Shown: positions 1 through 7,526 of the stretch, in pieces
Layout of the letters: each line of letters opens with the position of its first letter
Numbering within the stretch: position 1 is the stretch's first letter
Source: a virus
Virus record (IMG/VR): IMGVR_UViG_3300038465_000074
Span: 1 to 22,621 of that record
Length of the DNA stretch: 22,621 nucleotides
Reading direction: 5' to 3' (one strand)
Translations under genes and position numbers: made by a program
Notes under the pieces: model-generated
Told to the model about the DNA's origin: nothing
What the model saw: only the letters and a program-made list of their open reading frames with translations
Database searches by the model: none

Positions 1-720
1 CTGCCCCGGGCCCTGCGAAGTCAGATGCTGACCCGCGGTCCCGAATCCGCCGCCCTGGTAGAGATAGATCGAACCATCGGGGTAAAAGTCTATGAGAGGT
101 GTTGAATTCACGCGGATGCGCACGACCCCGGAAATTCCATTGGCCTCTGTCATGATCAGATGAACGTTGGCTCCTTGTGCAGGCGCCTGCCCGGCCCCGC
201 CGATCACAAAAGCGTCCCCTGGAATTCCGCCGTTCGTGGCATTGCCGCCAGCTAAAATTGCCTCCCCACCGCTGCCGTTGGCGGAAGTACCCCCTTGTAG
301 TGTCGCCGTACCCCCGGTTCCGCCATAGGAGCCACCGCCAATGACCAGAAGATAGCCCCCGTTGGCACTCCCCGATCCTTGGGTTTCGCCCGAGGTGATG
401 ATGAGATTATTGCCATTCTGAGTGGCTGTGAATGCCTGGTCCTGCAAAATCGTGAAGGTGACTGGCGTCGAGCCGCTACCCAATAACAACCCCGGTCCAG
501 AGGTTCCCGAAGGATTCGGAAGATTTGTGCCATATTGAAACCCGGGTGTGCTTGCTAGCTGATTATTAATTCCCACGTATTGCACGGGGCCCGAGGAGAA
601 CGTGGCGTTGAAGCTCCCAGAAATTGTGGGAACCGTGGCGAAGAAGCGGTACCAGGAGCTCGTGGTTGAATTTCCCGTCGATAAGGGGATTTCGAATTTA
701 GGGATGGGGCTGTTGCTCAT
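1..720 (-). CDS. Probable tail fibre or tail-tip protein, N-terminal part (runs off left edge)
   Basis: The frame is open from an ATG at 720 to the window edge (240 codons seen, no stop), so the C-terminus is missing. The first ~100 residues are Ser/Thr-rich and beta-like (starts MSNSPIPKFEIPLSTG). A glycine-rich segment follows at about 125-190 (GGYLLVIGGGSYGGTGG), then a beta-type segment with DFYPDGSIYLYQ and GGGFGTAGQHLTSQGPGQ at the edge. The GTAGQ-L-TSQGPG motif is common in phage and bacterial fibre proteins just before the distal domain, which is the main basis for the call. The ATG overlaps the stop of the gp10-like gene by 4 nt (ATGA). In P22 the gene after gp10 encodes the tail needle gp26, but the composition here looks like a fibre and not a coiled-coil needle. 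Virion role likely; exact role uncertain. Confidence 0.72.
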   Translation of the reverse strand, partial: MSNSPIPKFEIPLSTGNSTTSSWYRFFATVPTISGSFNATFSSGPVQYVGINNQLASTPGFQYGTNLPNPSGTSGPGLLLGSGSTPVTFTILQDQAFTATQNGNNLIITSGETQGSGSANGGYLLVIGGGSYGGTGGTATLQGGTSANGSGGEAILAGGNATNGGIPGDAFVIGGAGQAPAQGANVHLIMTEANGISGVVRIRVNSTPLIDFYPDGSIYLYQGGGFGTAGQHLTSQGPGQ

Positions 721-2453
721 TGCGCCTCCGCATAGAGCGTAGCGCCAATGATGTCGCGCGGCACGGGGTCAGTGAATACCACCTGCCATACGCGGTCCCT
801 CGCCTTTCCTAGGAGGCGCCAGATGGCACGGTTCTTAGTCTCCCCCGCCGCTCCGATCGTGCACCACATCTCATTGCTCCACGTGAAACCCCCATCGTCC
901 GAGAACTTGAGCATGGCTTGTGGATTACTGCCTTGCCCGCTCTGCAATCCCACACCTGGAGTGAACTCTATTTGTAATTGCGAGAAAAACACGCGCTCGC
1001 GATTCTCTGCACTCCACACATGGGGTGTGCGCCGCAAAGTTCGCAAGGGCTGCCCAGCATCGGTGTAATAGCTCCTGGACATTTGATGCAGTTGCCCAGT
1101 CTGATAGTCTCCGACGATGCGCACGTTGCCGAAATCCATAAAACAGTTCGAGCGGTGGCGATGGAAAATACCGGCCACTGGATCCCAAGAAAGCCGCTTG
1201 TGCCAAGCGTCTGTGGAAAAGTCATAGCACCAGGTTTTATCTGCCGTGGGGAAAATAAGCATGTAGAAGAGGTGCCCATCTTCCTCATAGGCATACCCAA
1301 TCGCATCATTCACGACCGGATAAGAGGCAATGGCATGCTCGACGGCGTGGGTCGAAATGCGAGCGTAAGCGTAGCTCTCGGATTTGACCACGACATTTTC
1401 CCCCTGCTCATTGCGTGCCAGCATGACCAATGAGGGGCCTGCGCGAGTTATCGAATGCTTTGCAGCACAGCCTAACTGCGGACCCACGCCAGGGATACGC
1501 GCGAAGGTAACTCCCGGGGTATCGCCGGCGTTGTACCAGACCTCGGTCGTGCGCTCCCCGATGAGCCAAAGCTCTCGGTTCAACTCATAAAGCGTGATGA
1601 GATTATCGGTGCTCGAGTCCTTGAGGGCGAAGTCAAGTCCCGGAAATAGCATCTGATAGGGCGTGGGGCCCGTTGTGAAAAATGTGCGGGTTCCAGGTTG
1701 ATTACAGACGAGCCAACCTTCGATAAAAGCCACTCGATCAGATCCCAAAAATCCTGGGTCGGTGATTTGCCCAAATACAGGAATCGACAGCGTGATGGAA
1801 TCAGTGGCATCGGTACCGGTGGCGGCTTGCGACATGCTCACCGTTAAGCCGATGGTGTCGACGTTTGTGACCAGCGTATTGATCAGGATATTGCCGGATG
1901 CGGCGTTGAGAGTGCCTCCAGAGCTAATAATCAAGCCATTCGGCAATTCACCGGGCAACGTTATAAGAGCGCTGCCGGCCGCCGTTGCACCCGAGAAGGT
2001 GTTCGAATAGGGAACGCCTGAGAGCAAATAATAATAGCCGTACGTGCCATCAACGATGAGGCAGTAACCGCCTAAACCATTTTGCAGCACCCCATTGTCG
2101 CGCATGACCACAGGCCCTGAGACCGTGTTTAAAGTGCCGACGAAGGTTGCCCCGTACTGCGCGATGCTCGTTTGGGTCGCGGGGACAGAGATCGTAATAA
2201 GCCAAAGCCCGTTGCTCACCGCTGCCAGGGCTTGTTGGGCACCTGGCAGTACCCATAAACCCCGTACCTGTCCCACTTGCGTATTCAACAAAGGATTCAA
2301 GCCGGGGCAGCCTAAAAGCGCCTGACGCATCTTGGCCCGAACATCTTTCGGCGCGGTTTCTAGATACAGATTGATCGTATCCTCCGCGTCCTGGAGGACC
2401 ATGGCTGCTTGGTAAGATTGTCCGCAAAAGCCCGGGTCGTAACCCTTGAACAT
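717..2453 (-). CDS. P22 gp10-like head-completion (packaged-DNA stabilisation) protein
   Basis: A 578-residue protein. In P22, gp10 joins the gp4 ring below the portal and helps retain packaged DNA. Evidence is length, position directly after the gp4-like gene, and a beta-propeller-like sequence with repeated short beta blades, e.g. ITLYELNRELWLIGERTTEVW, GENVVVKSESYAYARIS, GHLFYMLIFP-ADKTWCYDFST, and C-terminal FSDDGGFTWSNEMW. The start chosen is ATG at 2453 (MFKGYDPGFCGQSYQ); it overlaps the TGA of the preceding gene as TGATG. An upstream in-frame start nine codons earlier lies inside that gene and is less likely. Residues about 151-225 look like an extra Ala/Thr/Gly-rich beta module (SGATAAGSALITLP) inserted in the propeller; a similar module is in the gp4-like neighbour. 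Family call is from memory of the family, not a search. Confidence 0.82.
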   Translation of the reverse strand: MFKGYDPGFCGQSYQAAMVLQDAEDTINLYLETAPKDVRAKMRQALLGCPGLNPLLNTQVGQVRGLWVLPGAQQALAAVSNGLWLITISVPATQTSIAQYGATFVGTLNTVSGPVVMRDNGVLQNGLGGYCLIVDGTYGYYYLLSGVPYSNTFSGATAAGSALITLPGELPNGLIISSGGTLNAASGNILINTLVTNVDTIGLTVSMSQAATGTDATDSITLSIPVFGQITDPGFLGSDRVAFIEGWLVCNQPGTRTFFTTGPTPYQMLFPGLDFALKDSSTDNLITLYELNRELWLIGERTTEVWYNAGDTPGVTFARIPGVGPQLGCAAKHSITRAGPSLVMLARNEQGENVVVKSESYAYARISTHAVEHAIASYPVVNDAIGYAYEEDGHLFYMLIFPTADKTWCYDFSTDAWHKRLSWDPVAGIFHRHRSNCFMDFGNVRIVGDYQTGQLHQMSRSYYTDAGQPLRTLRRTPHVWSAENRERVFFSQLQIEFTPGVGLQSGQGSNPQAMLKFSDDGGFTWSNEMWCTIGAAGETKNRAIWRLLGKARDRVWQVVFTDPVPRDIIGATLYAEAQ

Positions 2454-3427
2454 CAGGAGAAGCCGCCATGCTGGATCCAAGAGGCATCATTCACCTGCGT
2501 TCTCGCCAAGGCGGTGTCGTACTGCAGGACCGCGACCGGGGTCTCATTGGTGTTTTTGAGCAACTCCTTTGCCTCCTTCGCTTGCAGGCGCAGCTCCGCG
2601 CTCGGCGTCTTCCCGTAGATTGGGCAGAGCTCGAGGCCGAGCAGCTTTTTCAAAGCTCTCGTGTAGCCTTGCGGCATCGAGTAGGGAGCCGTGACAGAGG
2701 CGAACTCGGAGAGGAGAAGGTCGGAGAAAATATGCGCGGTGTAGTTCGCCGAAGGGGCCGGATAGACATACACCGTGCCGTAGGGGAACGTCGGCTGATA
2801 GGCGGCTACATAAGGCCAGGGCCCCGGAACGGATTTCAATAGTTCGCGCTTGTAGGCGTCGAAATCGGTGAAGGTAAAGGTGTAATCTAGCATCGAGAGG
2901 CCCGATTGATTCGCGCGGGTGAACCCTGAACGAAAGCGCAACGGGCGCGAGATCGGGATGTCCCCCGGTACCGTATAGGTGAAGGTGTCCAGACCATTCG
3001 AGGTGGCCGTGGCATTCGCACTTAAGGTCACCGTAGTTGTGCCGATGCCTATGACGGTGGTCGCGACCGGAAAGAGCGCGGTTCCCGTCGGTACAAGGCT
3101 CTGCAGATCCGTGATCGTGGCGCCGACGGCTAGTTGGCCAGGCAGGCTCGTAACATTGGTGATGACCGCGCTGCCCGCGGTGGTGTTCCCCAGAAACGTG
3201 CCTCCCACAGGATTTCCAACCGCATATTCGAATTGGTTGCTGATCCAACTGAAGATGGTTTCTTGCTGGGTATAGACGAAGGCTTCATCATTGGAGAGTG
3301 AGTCGAGGAGGTCATTGAGGGTGTTGAGTCCTACTGTTGCGTCCTGAGCGTTTAAAGGCGCGCCGGGGCTGTATGAATTGATGTTGAGGAGTGCGCCCGT
3401 GATGATGTCGCCGGCCGTGGAAGCCAC
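2453..3427 (-). CDS. P22 gp4-like head-to-tail adaptor
   Basis: A 324-residue protein. In P22, gp4 binds the bottom of the portal after packaging and carries gp10. The N-terminus (MASTAGDIITGALLNIN, then LNTLNDLLDSLSNDE at 34-48) and the C-terminal half (MLDYTFTFTDFDAYKREL, PYGTVYVYPAPSANYTAHIF, YTRALKKLLGLELCPIYGK) match the usual pattern of this family. P22 gp4 is about 166 residues, so this protein is nearly twice as long. About 77 residues (77-153: GNTTAGSAVITNVTSLPG to ATVTLSANATATS-like end) form an apparent beta-rich insertion. The start is GTG at 3427, one base after the TAA of the previous gene. The stop TGA shares one base with the next ATG. The GTG GCx start recurs in this phage. 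Confidence 0.83.
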   Translation of the reverse strand: MASTAGDIITGALLNINSYSPGAPLNAQDATVGLNTLNDLLDSLSNDEAFVYTQQETIFSWISNQFEYAVGNPVGGTFLGNTTAGSAVITNVTSLPGQLAVGATITDLQSLVPTGTALFPVATTVIGIGTTTVTLSANATATSNGLDTFTYTVPGDIPISRPLRFRSGFTRANQSGLSMLDYTFTFTDFDAYKRELLKSVPGPWPYVAAYQPTFPYGTVYVYPAPSANYTAHIFSDLLLSEFASVTAPYSMPQGYTRALKKLLGLELCPIYGKTPSAELRLQAKEAKELLKNTNETPVAVLQYDTALARTQVNDASWIQHGGFS

Positions 3428-3428
3428 G

Positions 3429-3656
3429 TTACACCGCGTAGTACGGCAGTTTGTACACGGTGCCGCCGATGTTGATTTCTAGAAACCCGACAGGGTTTGC
3501 AGGCAATGTCGCCGCTCCAGCCGTTGCGCTCGCGGCGGTCGTTACGCCGAACTGCACACCCGCAGTCGCACCGCTCGGGGTGGCTCCTGTGACAGTCAGC
3601 ACGCCGAAGGACGGGGAGGAACCCCCTACCGCACCGCCTGGACTCTTGACGCTCAT
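3429..3656 (-). CDS. Small virion-associated protein of unknown role
   Basis: A 75-residue protein starting at an ATG that overlaps the TGA of the upstream gene (ATGA). The first half is Gly/Ser/Ala-rich (SPGGAVGGSSPSFGVLTVTG). The second half carries ATLPANPVGFLEINIGGTVY followed by KLPYYAV. A closely similar ending (LPANP-GF-VVNI-GT-YK-PYY) is familiar from small proteins in the head-tail regions of other phages, but no precise function is known to me. Position between coat/decoration genes and the gp4-like gene suggests a small structural or assembly protein. It is too short and hydrophilic for a membrane role. Reality as a gene is well supported by the coupling and by the conserved-looking C-terminus; function is not. 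Confidence 0.75.
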   Translation of the reverse strand: MSVKSPGGAVGGSSPSFGVLTVTGATPSGATAGVQFGVTTAASATAGAATLPANPVGFLEINIGGTVYKLPYYAV

Positions 3657-4015
3657 AGGCCGTTGCCGCAGGTGAAAGTCACCGATCCCGCCGTACCGCC
3701 GGCTGCCAGGATCACACTCGCGGCGCCCACCTCATCATCCACTGTCACCACGACAACTCCCCCCGGCGCCACGGGATATGAGCTTGCAACCGTCGCAGCG
3801 ACAATATTCGTTGTCGTGGTTCCAAAATTCACATAACACCAAGCCGCCGTTTGATTGGCGATCTGCACTTGGTTGGTGGAAGAGTTCGGCAGCGTTCCCG
3901 AGGCGGCAGAGGTCGAGGCGGAAATCGTCACGGAAGGCACTAAGACGCCGTTGGGGTTCGTGCCACCCGTCCCCGACCGCTTGTAGAGCGGGTTAAAGGC
4001 CCAAGTTTGTGCCAT
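3653..4015 (-). CDS. Small beta-rich virion protein, possible head decoration
   Basis: A 120-residue protein beginning MAQTWAFNPLYKRSGTGG. The middle has TNQVQIANQTAAWCYVNFG, then VAPGGVVVVTVDDEVGAASV. The pattern 'values read as Q-V-I-N, then a P-x-G-G-V-x-V turn' is typical of compact beta-sandwich phage proteins that are often annotated as hypothetical virion proteins. The ATG at 4015 lies three bases after the stop of the 111-residue gene, and its TGA overlaps the ATG of the next gene by 4 nt. There is no signal peptide or membrane helix. Inference: a small structural protein co-translated with its neighbours. A capsid decoration or tail accessory role are both possible. Confidence 0.72.
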   Translation of the reverse strand: MAQTWAFNPLYKRSGTGGTNPNGVLVPSVTISASTSAASGTLPNSSTNQVQIANQTAAWCYVNFGTTTTNIVAATVASSYPVAPGGVVVVTVDDEVGAASVILAAGGTAGSVTFTCGNGL

Positions 4016-4018
4016 ACG

Positions 4019-4354
4019 TCACTGCCAAACAGGCGGCAAGTTTTGAAGATCGGGTCGGTTGACTTCGATGTAATACGTTCCCGATGGAGGGCTAAGCGTA
4101 CCGGCGGTGCCGTTGTAGTAACTCACGGCTAGGGTATTAGCCGCGCTCACCCAAGCATTCGTGAGCGTGACCGCTACCGTCCACGCGCCTTGCAGGCTCA
4201 CATCCGAGATTTGATCTCCCAATTGCAGACCGTTGACGGTGAACGTTTGCTGTGCGGTGGTGTTGGTTGTCACCGATGTCGGTGTCAACGTCACTTTCAC
4301 TAAAAATGTGCTGCTTATGTTTCCATAGGTAACTAACTGTTGACCTTGTGACAC
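4019..4354 (-). CDS. Small beta-rich protein, first gene after the intrinsic terminator
   Basis: A 111-residue protein with GTG start at 4354 (MSQGQQLVTYGNISSTFLVK). AAGGAG lies 5 nt upstream of the GTG and fixes the start. The sequence is Thr/Asn/Val-rich beta type (LTPTSVTTNTTAQQTFTVNG, then AWTVAVTLTNAWVSAANTLA) and ends DLQNLPPVWQ. I do not recognise a family. It sits immediately downstream of a strong terminator, so its ribosome-binding site almost touches the T-tract. Expression must therefore come from read-through or antitermination, or from a start site not visible to me. Location among head-completion genes suggests a virion component. Confidence 0.72.
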   Translation of the reverse strand: MSQGQQLVTYGNISSTFLVKVTLTPTSVTTNTTAQQTFTVNGLQLGDQISDVSLQGAWTVAVTLTNAWVSAANTLAVSYYNGTAGTLSPPSGTYYIEVNRPDLQNLPPVWQ

Positions 4355-4365
4355 AAAAACTCCTT

Positions 4366-4394
4366 AAAAAAAGAGGGCCCGGTTAAGGGCCCTC
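4366..4394 (-). terminator. Strong intrinsic terminator after the coat/decoration genes
   Basis: On the minus strand GAGGGCCC, loop TTAACC, GGGCCCTC, then seven T. The 8-bp stem is perfect (4387-4394 with 4373-4380) and the T-run occupies 4366-4372. It lies 34 nt after the stop of the 184-residue gene and ends directly against the AAGGAG ribosome-binding site of the next gene. It probably limits transcription of the downstream head-completion and fibre genes relative to coat. Confidence 0.93.
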
Positions 4395-4427
4395 ATAACT
4401 AGCCGTAGAGGGCTAGGGGGATGTCGC

Positions 4428-4982
4428 TTAGGTGCAATCCATTCCGTAGACAAATACATCCATCTGAGTCGCCGTCGCAGCCGAAGCCGTGGTGATGTTC
4501 AGATAGATGCCGTTCGATGCCGCACCCCCTAGACCGTTGGTTGCTCCAACACCCCAAGTCGCAGTGTTGTAGTAACCCGCAGTCGCCAAAGCCACGGATT
4601 GCAAGGAGAGCGCTGCCGTGGCAGCGGTCATGGTGCAAGTGATCGAGGCGGTGATCGCCGTACCCGTGCCAGCCGGACCCGTCCAGAGACGGCAAACCAG
4701 CGCGGCCGCGGTACCCGGTGTGAACACACCGTTCACAATGGCGCCCGGATTGGCGAGGAGAACGATGCCAGGGACAACGAGTCCCACATTGGTTGCGTTG
4801 ATGATCGGCAAGAACGCCGCATCGCCCGTCCCGCTGATCGGGACAGCACGACCCACCGCGAGACAACGAATAGCGTTGACGCCTTGGTACAGATTTCCAA
4901 AGTTGGGAGTTACGGCCGGTGCCAAAACTGCCGTTGCCGAAGCATTGGAAGTTGAAGCCGGGCCCGGATTTACGTTAGCCAT
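4428..4982 (-). CDS. Probable capsid decoration or head-fibre protein
   Basis: A 184-residue protein, Ala/Thr/Gly-rich, with no charged clusters and no membrane helix. It begins MANVNPGPASTSNASATAVL and has a beta-type core (FLPIINATNVGLVVPGIVLL, then GTGTAITASITCTMTAATAA and GYYNTATWGVGA), ending DVFVYGMDCT. The ATG at 4982 is preceded by GGAGTAATGACAA. It lies 13 nt downstream of the coat gene and just before the strong terminator, so it should be made at coat-like levels. That position and composition suggest a decoration protein. I do not recognise the family from sequence, and a tail-associated role cannot be excluded. Confidence 0.7.
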   Translation of the reverse strand: MANVNPGPASTSNASATAVLAPAVTPNFGNLYQGVNAIRCLAVGRAVPISGTGDAAFLPIINATNVGLVVPGIVLLANPGAIVNGVFTPGTAAALVCRLWTGPAGTGTAITASITCTMTAATAALSLQSVALATAGYYNTATWGVGATNGLGGAASNGIYLNITTASAATATQMDVFVYGMDCT

Positions 4983-4995
4983 TTGTCATTACTCC

Positions 4996-6351
4996 TTAAC
5001 CGCAAACGCGAATTGCGAGGGTGCGGTACAACGAAGCCGGCCCGTAGAGAACATCGGCTCTCGTCGGTTCCGAATCGTTGTTGATCGTGTATTGCGTGAC
5101 GCAACGAATGCTCATGCCGATATCTTCATCGTCATAAGCGCGGGCCGCATATTCCACACCGCGCGGGAGCGGCAAATCCGCAAACGCCAAGGCGAATGCG
5201 TACTTGTGGAACACCAATGACTGGGGGCTGACCGTGGAAGCGTAAGAGGTTCCACCGTTCACCGTAATCACTGCGGATGCAGCGGGGGCCGCAGTGACAT
5301 TCTGGAACTGGCCACCCGAGATGATCGCATCGCCGATGGTCAAGGTCAGAAGACCGCCGGAACTCGAGGTGTAGGCTCCCGTGACCGGATTGAACGTGCC
5401 ATTCGTGAGTGTCGCCGCTCCATAGGTCAAGCCGGGATTAGCCGCGCCATTGGGGGGAGTCACGAAACCACCGGGCGGCAGTACCACGAACTGACGCAGC
5501 GTCTTGCCGTACTGCAAGCGGTTCTGCGGGTTCACCGGGTAGACGCCTGCGATCTGGATCACATCGCCCACCTGAATGACTGCCGTGGAAGCGGTCCAGC
5601 CGCCCGTCGACAACGTACCAGATTGCGCCCAACCCGTGGTCAGAAGCGCCGTTCCCGTGGGGGTCGCGGTAACAGTCGGTGAGCCCCCTTGCGCACCCGA
5701 GGTGAAGACCGGGATGTTCTGATCTTCCCACCAGTCGAGGCCCGCGAATTCGCGAGCGATCATGCCCGATTCGATGAACTCGCCGATCCGCGCTTGCGGG
5801 TTGAAGAGGCCCTGCACGGTCGCGACCATCGCAGACATGGAGATGGGGTCTAGGACTACACTCTTCTCGCCTTCGCGCGGGCATGATTCAGCCGCCAGGA
5901 TCGCTCGAGCATCGGTGAAGATCTTCAAGCTGTTCGGGCTGACACCCATGGTGCCGAGCGATGCACCCGTATTGAGGTAGGCGAACTGCGCGGTGTCCGA
6001 ATCGACCCGGTTCGCCACCGGGGCGATCTGCGGCCGCAGCACCCGTTCGGCGAACATATCCATCGCGAGTGCCAGGTCCTGGGTGGTGAACTGCACATCG
6101 ACGTGGAACTGATAGTTCAACGCCACCTGGCAGTAGGTCTCATTCGTGTCTTCCACGTTCAGGGGCGGACCATAGGTGCCCTTGTAACGCGGCGGACGGC
6201 GAATGGAGACGACGTTACCGACTTTCGCGCCGGTTTGTGCGAACTCGTTCGAGTACTCGCGCGTGACGCGATTCGCGATAACGAGCTCGTTCTCCAACAC
6301 CACCAACGCCTTGTTGGTGATGTAGGACATATCGAGCAAATTGTTAGCCAC
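4996..6351 (-). CDS. Major capsid (coat) protein, P22 gp5-like
   Basis: A 451-residue protein, close to the 430 residues of P22 coat. The first ~215 residues read as the HK97-fold core of this family: SNEFAQTGAKVGNVVSIRRP (34-53), TTQDLALAMDMFAERVLRPQ (89-108), DSDTAQFAYLN, LDPISMSAMVATVQGLFNP (168-185). Residues about 220-375 replace and enlarge the P22 telokin-like I-domain; VGDVIQIAGVYPVNPQNRLQ (261-280) followed by a beta strand matches the I-domain pattern GDKISFAGV of P22. The core resumes at HKYAFALAFADLPLPRG (382-398) and ends YGPASLYRTLAIRVCG. The start is GTG at 6351 with AGGAGA seven bases upstream. The neighbours (scaffold upstream, decoration downstream) fit. The Gly/Thr-rich 300-360 stretch has no P22 equivalent that I recall. 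Confidence 0.93.
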   Translation of the reverse strand: MANNLLDMSYITNKALVVLENELVIANRVTREYSNEFAQTGAKVGNVVSIRRPPRYKGTYGPPLNVEDTNETYCQVALNYQFHVDVQFTTQDLALAMDMFAERVLRPQIAPVANRVDSDTAQFAYLNTGASLGTMGVSPNSLKIFTDARAILAAESCPREGEKSVVLDPISMSAMVATVQGLFNPQARIGEFIESGMIAREFAGLDWWEDQNIPVFTSGAQGGSPTVTATPTGTALLTTGWAQSGTLSTGGWTASTAVIQVGDVIQIAGVYPVNPQNRLQYGKTLRQFVVLPPGGFVTPPNGAANPGLTYGAATLTNGTFNPVTGAYTSSSGGLLTLTIGDAIISGGQFQNVTAAPAASAVITVNGGTSYASTVSPQSLVFHKYAFALAFADLPLPRGVEYAARAYDDEDIGMSIRCVTQYTINNDSEPTRADVLYGPASLYRTLAIRVCG

Positions 6352-6373
6352 TTAAAAATCTCCTGAAGGGTGG

Positions 6374-7405
6374 TTAACCCCCCAGCCGAGCACGCTTCTT
6401 GGCCGCCTCACGCTCGCGCGTATAGGCCAATAGCTCTTTTGGACTCATCTTCGCGGGGTCTGAATTGACACCCGGCGAGCCTTGTCCTGAAAGCGGTGTG
6501 ATCGGTGCGGGGGGCGTAGGCTTGGGAGCGCTCGCCTGGGTCTCTTTGGAGACTTCGGGCTTTTTCTCCTTCGCTGCTTGGAACTTGGCCTCCAACTTGC
6601 CCATCTCGGCCGAGCCGCGAATGGGATGAAGCGCCTTGATACGTTCGTAGTCCTCTGGGTGCTGCGCGAAGTGAAAGCCGATCTCAGGCCCCACATCGCT
6701 TTGCACGATGAACCGCGCCATGTAGGGCAGAACCTCAAATCCTTTCGGACCCACGATCTCGTCGTAATCGGGCGTTACCGCCCGAAATGCATCGAGTCGC
6801 TTTTCATGAGATTTCCACTCTGCTTCGCGCTCTTTGGCTTCCGCCTCGGCCTTCAATTCCTCGCGGAACTGGGCCTTTACGTACTCGTCCCGAGCTTTCT
6901 CGTACACCTTCAATTGGAACTCGCCCTTGTCATTTCTGAACTTGGGGTCGTTCTCATCCGGTGGCTGTAACCCAGACTTTTCGGCCTGTGGCGCCGGGGC
7001 TGTCTGTTTGCCCTCCAACTCTTTCCTCAAACGCGCCGCTTCCTCTTCGGCCGCCTGCGCGCGTTGATACTGTGCTTTGGAGAAATTCTCCGTATCGTCC
7101 AATTCTTCGCGGAGCTTCTTCGCAAGCGCCTCGGCTTGCTTCATCTCACGATGCTTTTTGGCGATGCGCTGCTGGGCTCGCTCGGCGAGTTCCTTATCGT
7201 CCGCCTCGAGGCCGTCATCCTCGGGTTCGGCTTTAGGCTCCATGTCCTTGGCCGTCTCTGCTTCGGCCTTGGCGATGAGTTCTTTCACCTCTTTAGGCGG
7301 CTCGACTTTGGGCTGATCCGTGGGCTTCTTTTTATCGTCAATGACCTGGTGCTTGCCGGTCTGGACGAAATCATCGAAACCTTTGCCTGAAACGACTTTG
7401 GGCAT
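6374..7405 (-). CDS. Scaffolding protein
   Basis: A 343-residue, very charged, mostly helical protein lying directly upstream of the coat gene and downstream of the portal, as in P22 (gp8, 303 residues). Residues 25-50 are Lys/Pro/Glu-rich. Residues about 75-150 are a predicted coiled coil (KELAERAQQRIAKKHREMKQ, then AEALAKKLREELDDTENFSK). Residues about 195-270 form a possible folded segment (FRAVTPDYDEIVGPKGFEVL, FIVQSDVGPEIGFHFAQHP). The tail ends in a short basic helix (SPKELLAYTREREAAKKRAR), which parallels the basic C-terminal coat-binding helix-turn-helix of P22 gp8. ATG at 7405 has GAGG eight bases upstream. No enzymatic motif is visible. It should direct procapsid assembly and leave before or during packaging. 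Confidence 0.85.
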   Translation of the reverse strand: MPKVVSGKGFDDFVQTGKHQVIDDKKKPTDQPKVEPPKEVKELIAKAEAETAKDMEPKAEPEDDGLEADDKELAERAQQRIAKKHREMKQAEALAKKLREELDDTENFSKAQYQRAQAAEEEAARLRKELEGKQTAPAPQAEKSGLQPPDENDPKFRNDKGEFQLKVYEKARDEYVKAQFREELKAEAEAKEREAEWKSHEKRLDAFRAVTPDYDEIVGPKGFEVLPYMARFIVQSDVGPEIGFHFAQHPEDYERIKALHPIRGSAEMGKLEAKFQAAKEKKPEVSKETQASAPKPTPPAPITPLSGQGSPGVNSDPAKMSPKELLAYTREREAAKKRARLGG

Positions 7406-7454
7406 GAGTAATCCTCGCTTTCGCGCTTGATCCGTGGTGACCGACCACTGGCGG

Positions 7455-7526
7455 TTAATTCGGCTTGGCTTTTTCGGCCTTTTCGGCCGCTGCTAGCTCA
7501 TCCTTACGAGCGGTCGCGTCATACAT
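7455..7526 (-). CDS. Possible 23-residue Lys/Ala-rich peptide between portal and scaffold
   Basis: The ORF starts with an ATG inside the last codons of the portal gene (8-nt overlap) and encodes MYDATARKDELAAAEKAEKA plus KPN. It is a single short amphipathic, highly charged helix. Support is only the coupled position, phage-like composition and the fact that it fills most of the gap between two essential genes. No ribosome-binding site independent of the portal gene is evident. It might instead be untranslated. Confidence 0.35.
   Translation of the reverse strand: MYDATARKDELAAAEKAEKAKPN

Noticed and set aside
252-533. 93-residue minus-strand ORF
   Set aside because: Lies inside the partial fibre gene in another frame. 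The fibre frame is open over the full 720 nt with a coupled start and fibre-like motifs.
2050-2490. 146-residue minus-strand ORF in another frame of the gp10-like gene
   Set aside because: Same-strand shadow of a well-supported gene; no motif and Arg/Gly-rich.
4618-5220. 200-residue plus-strand ORF
   Set aside because: Antisense to the coat and decoration genes and spans their ribosome-binding site; composition is that of a shadow frame.
7406-7454. Terminator or promoter between portal and scaffold
   Set aside because: Only short imperfect GGCC-type repeats are seen and no T-run or promoter boxes.
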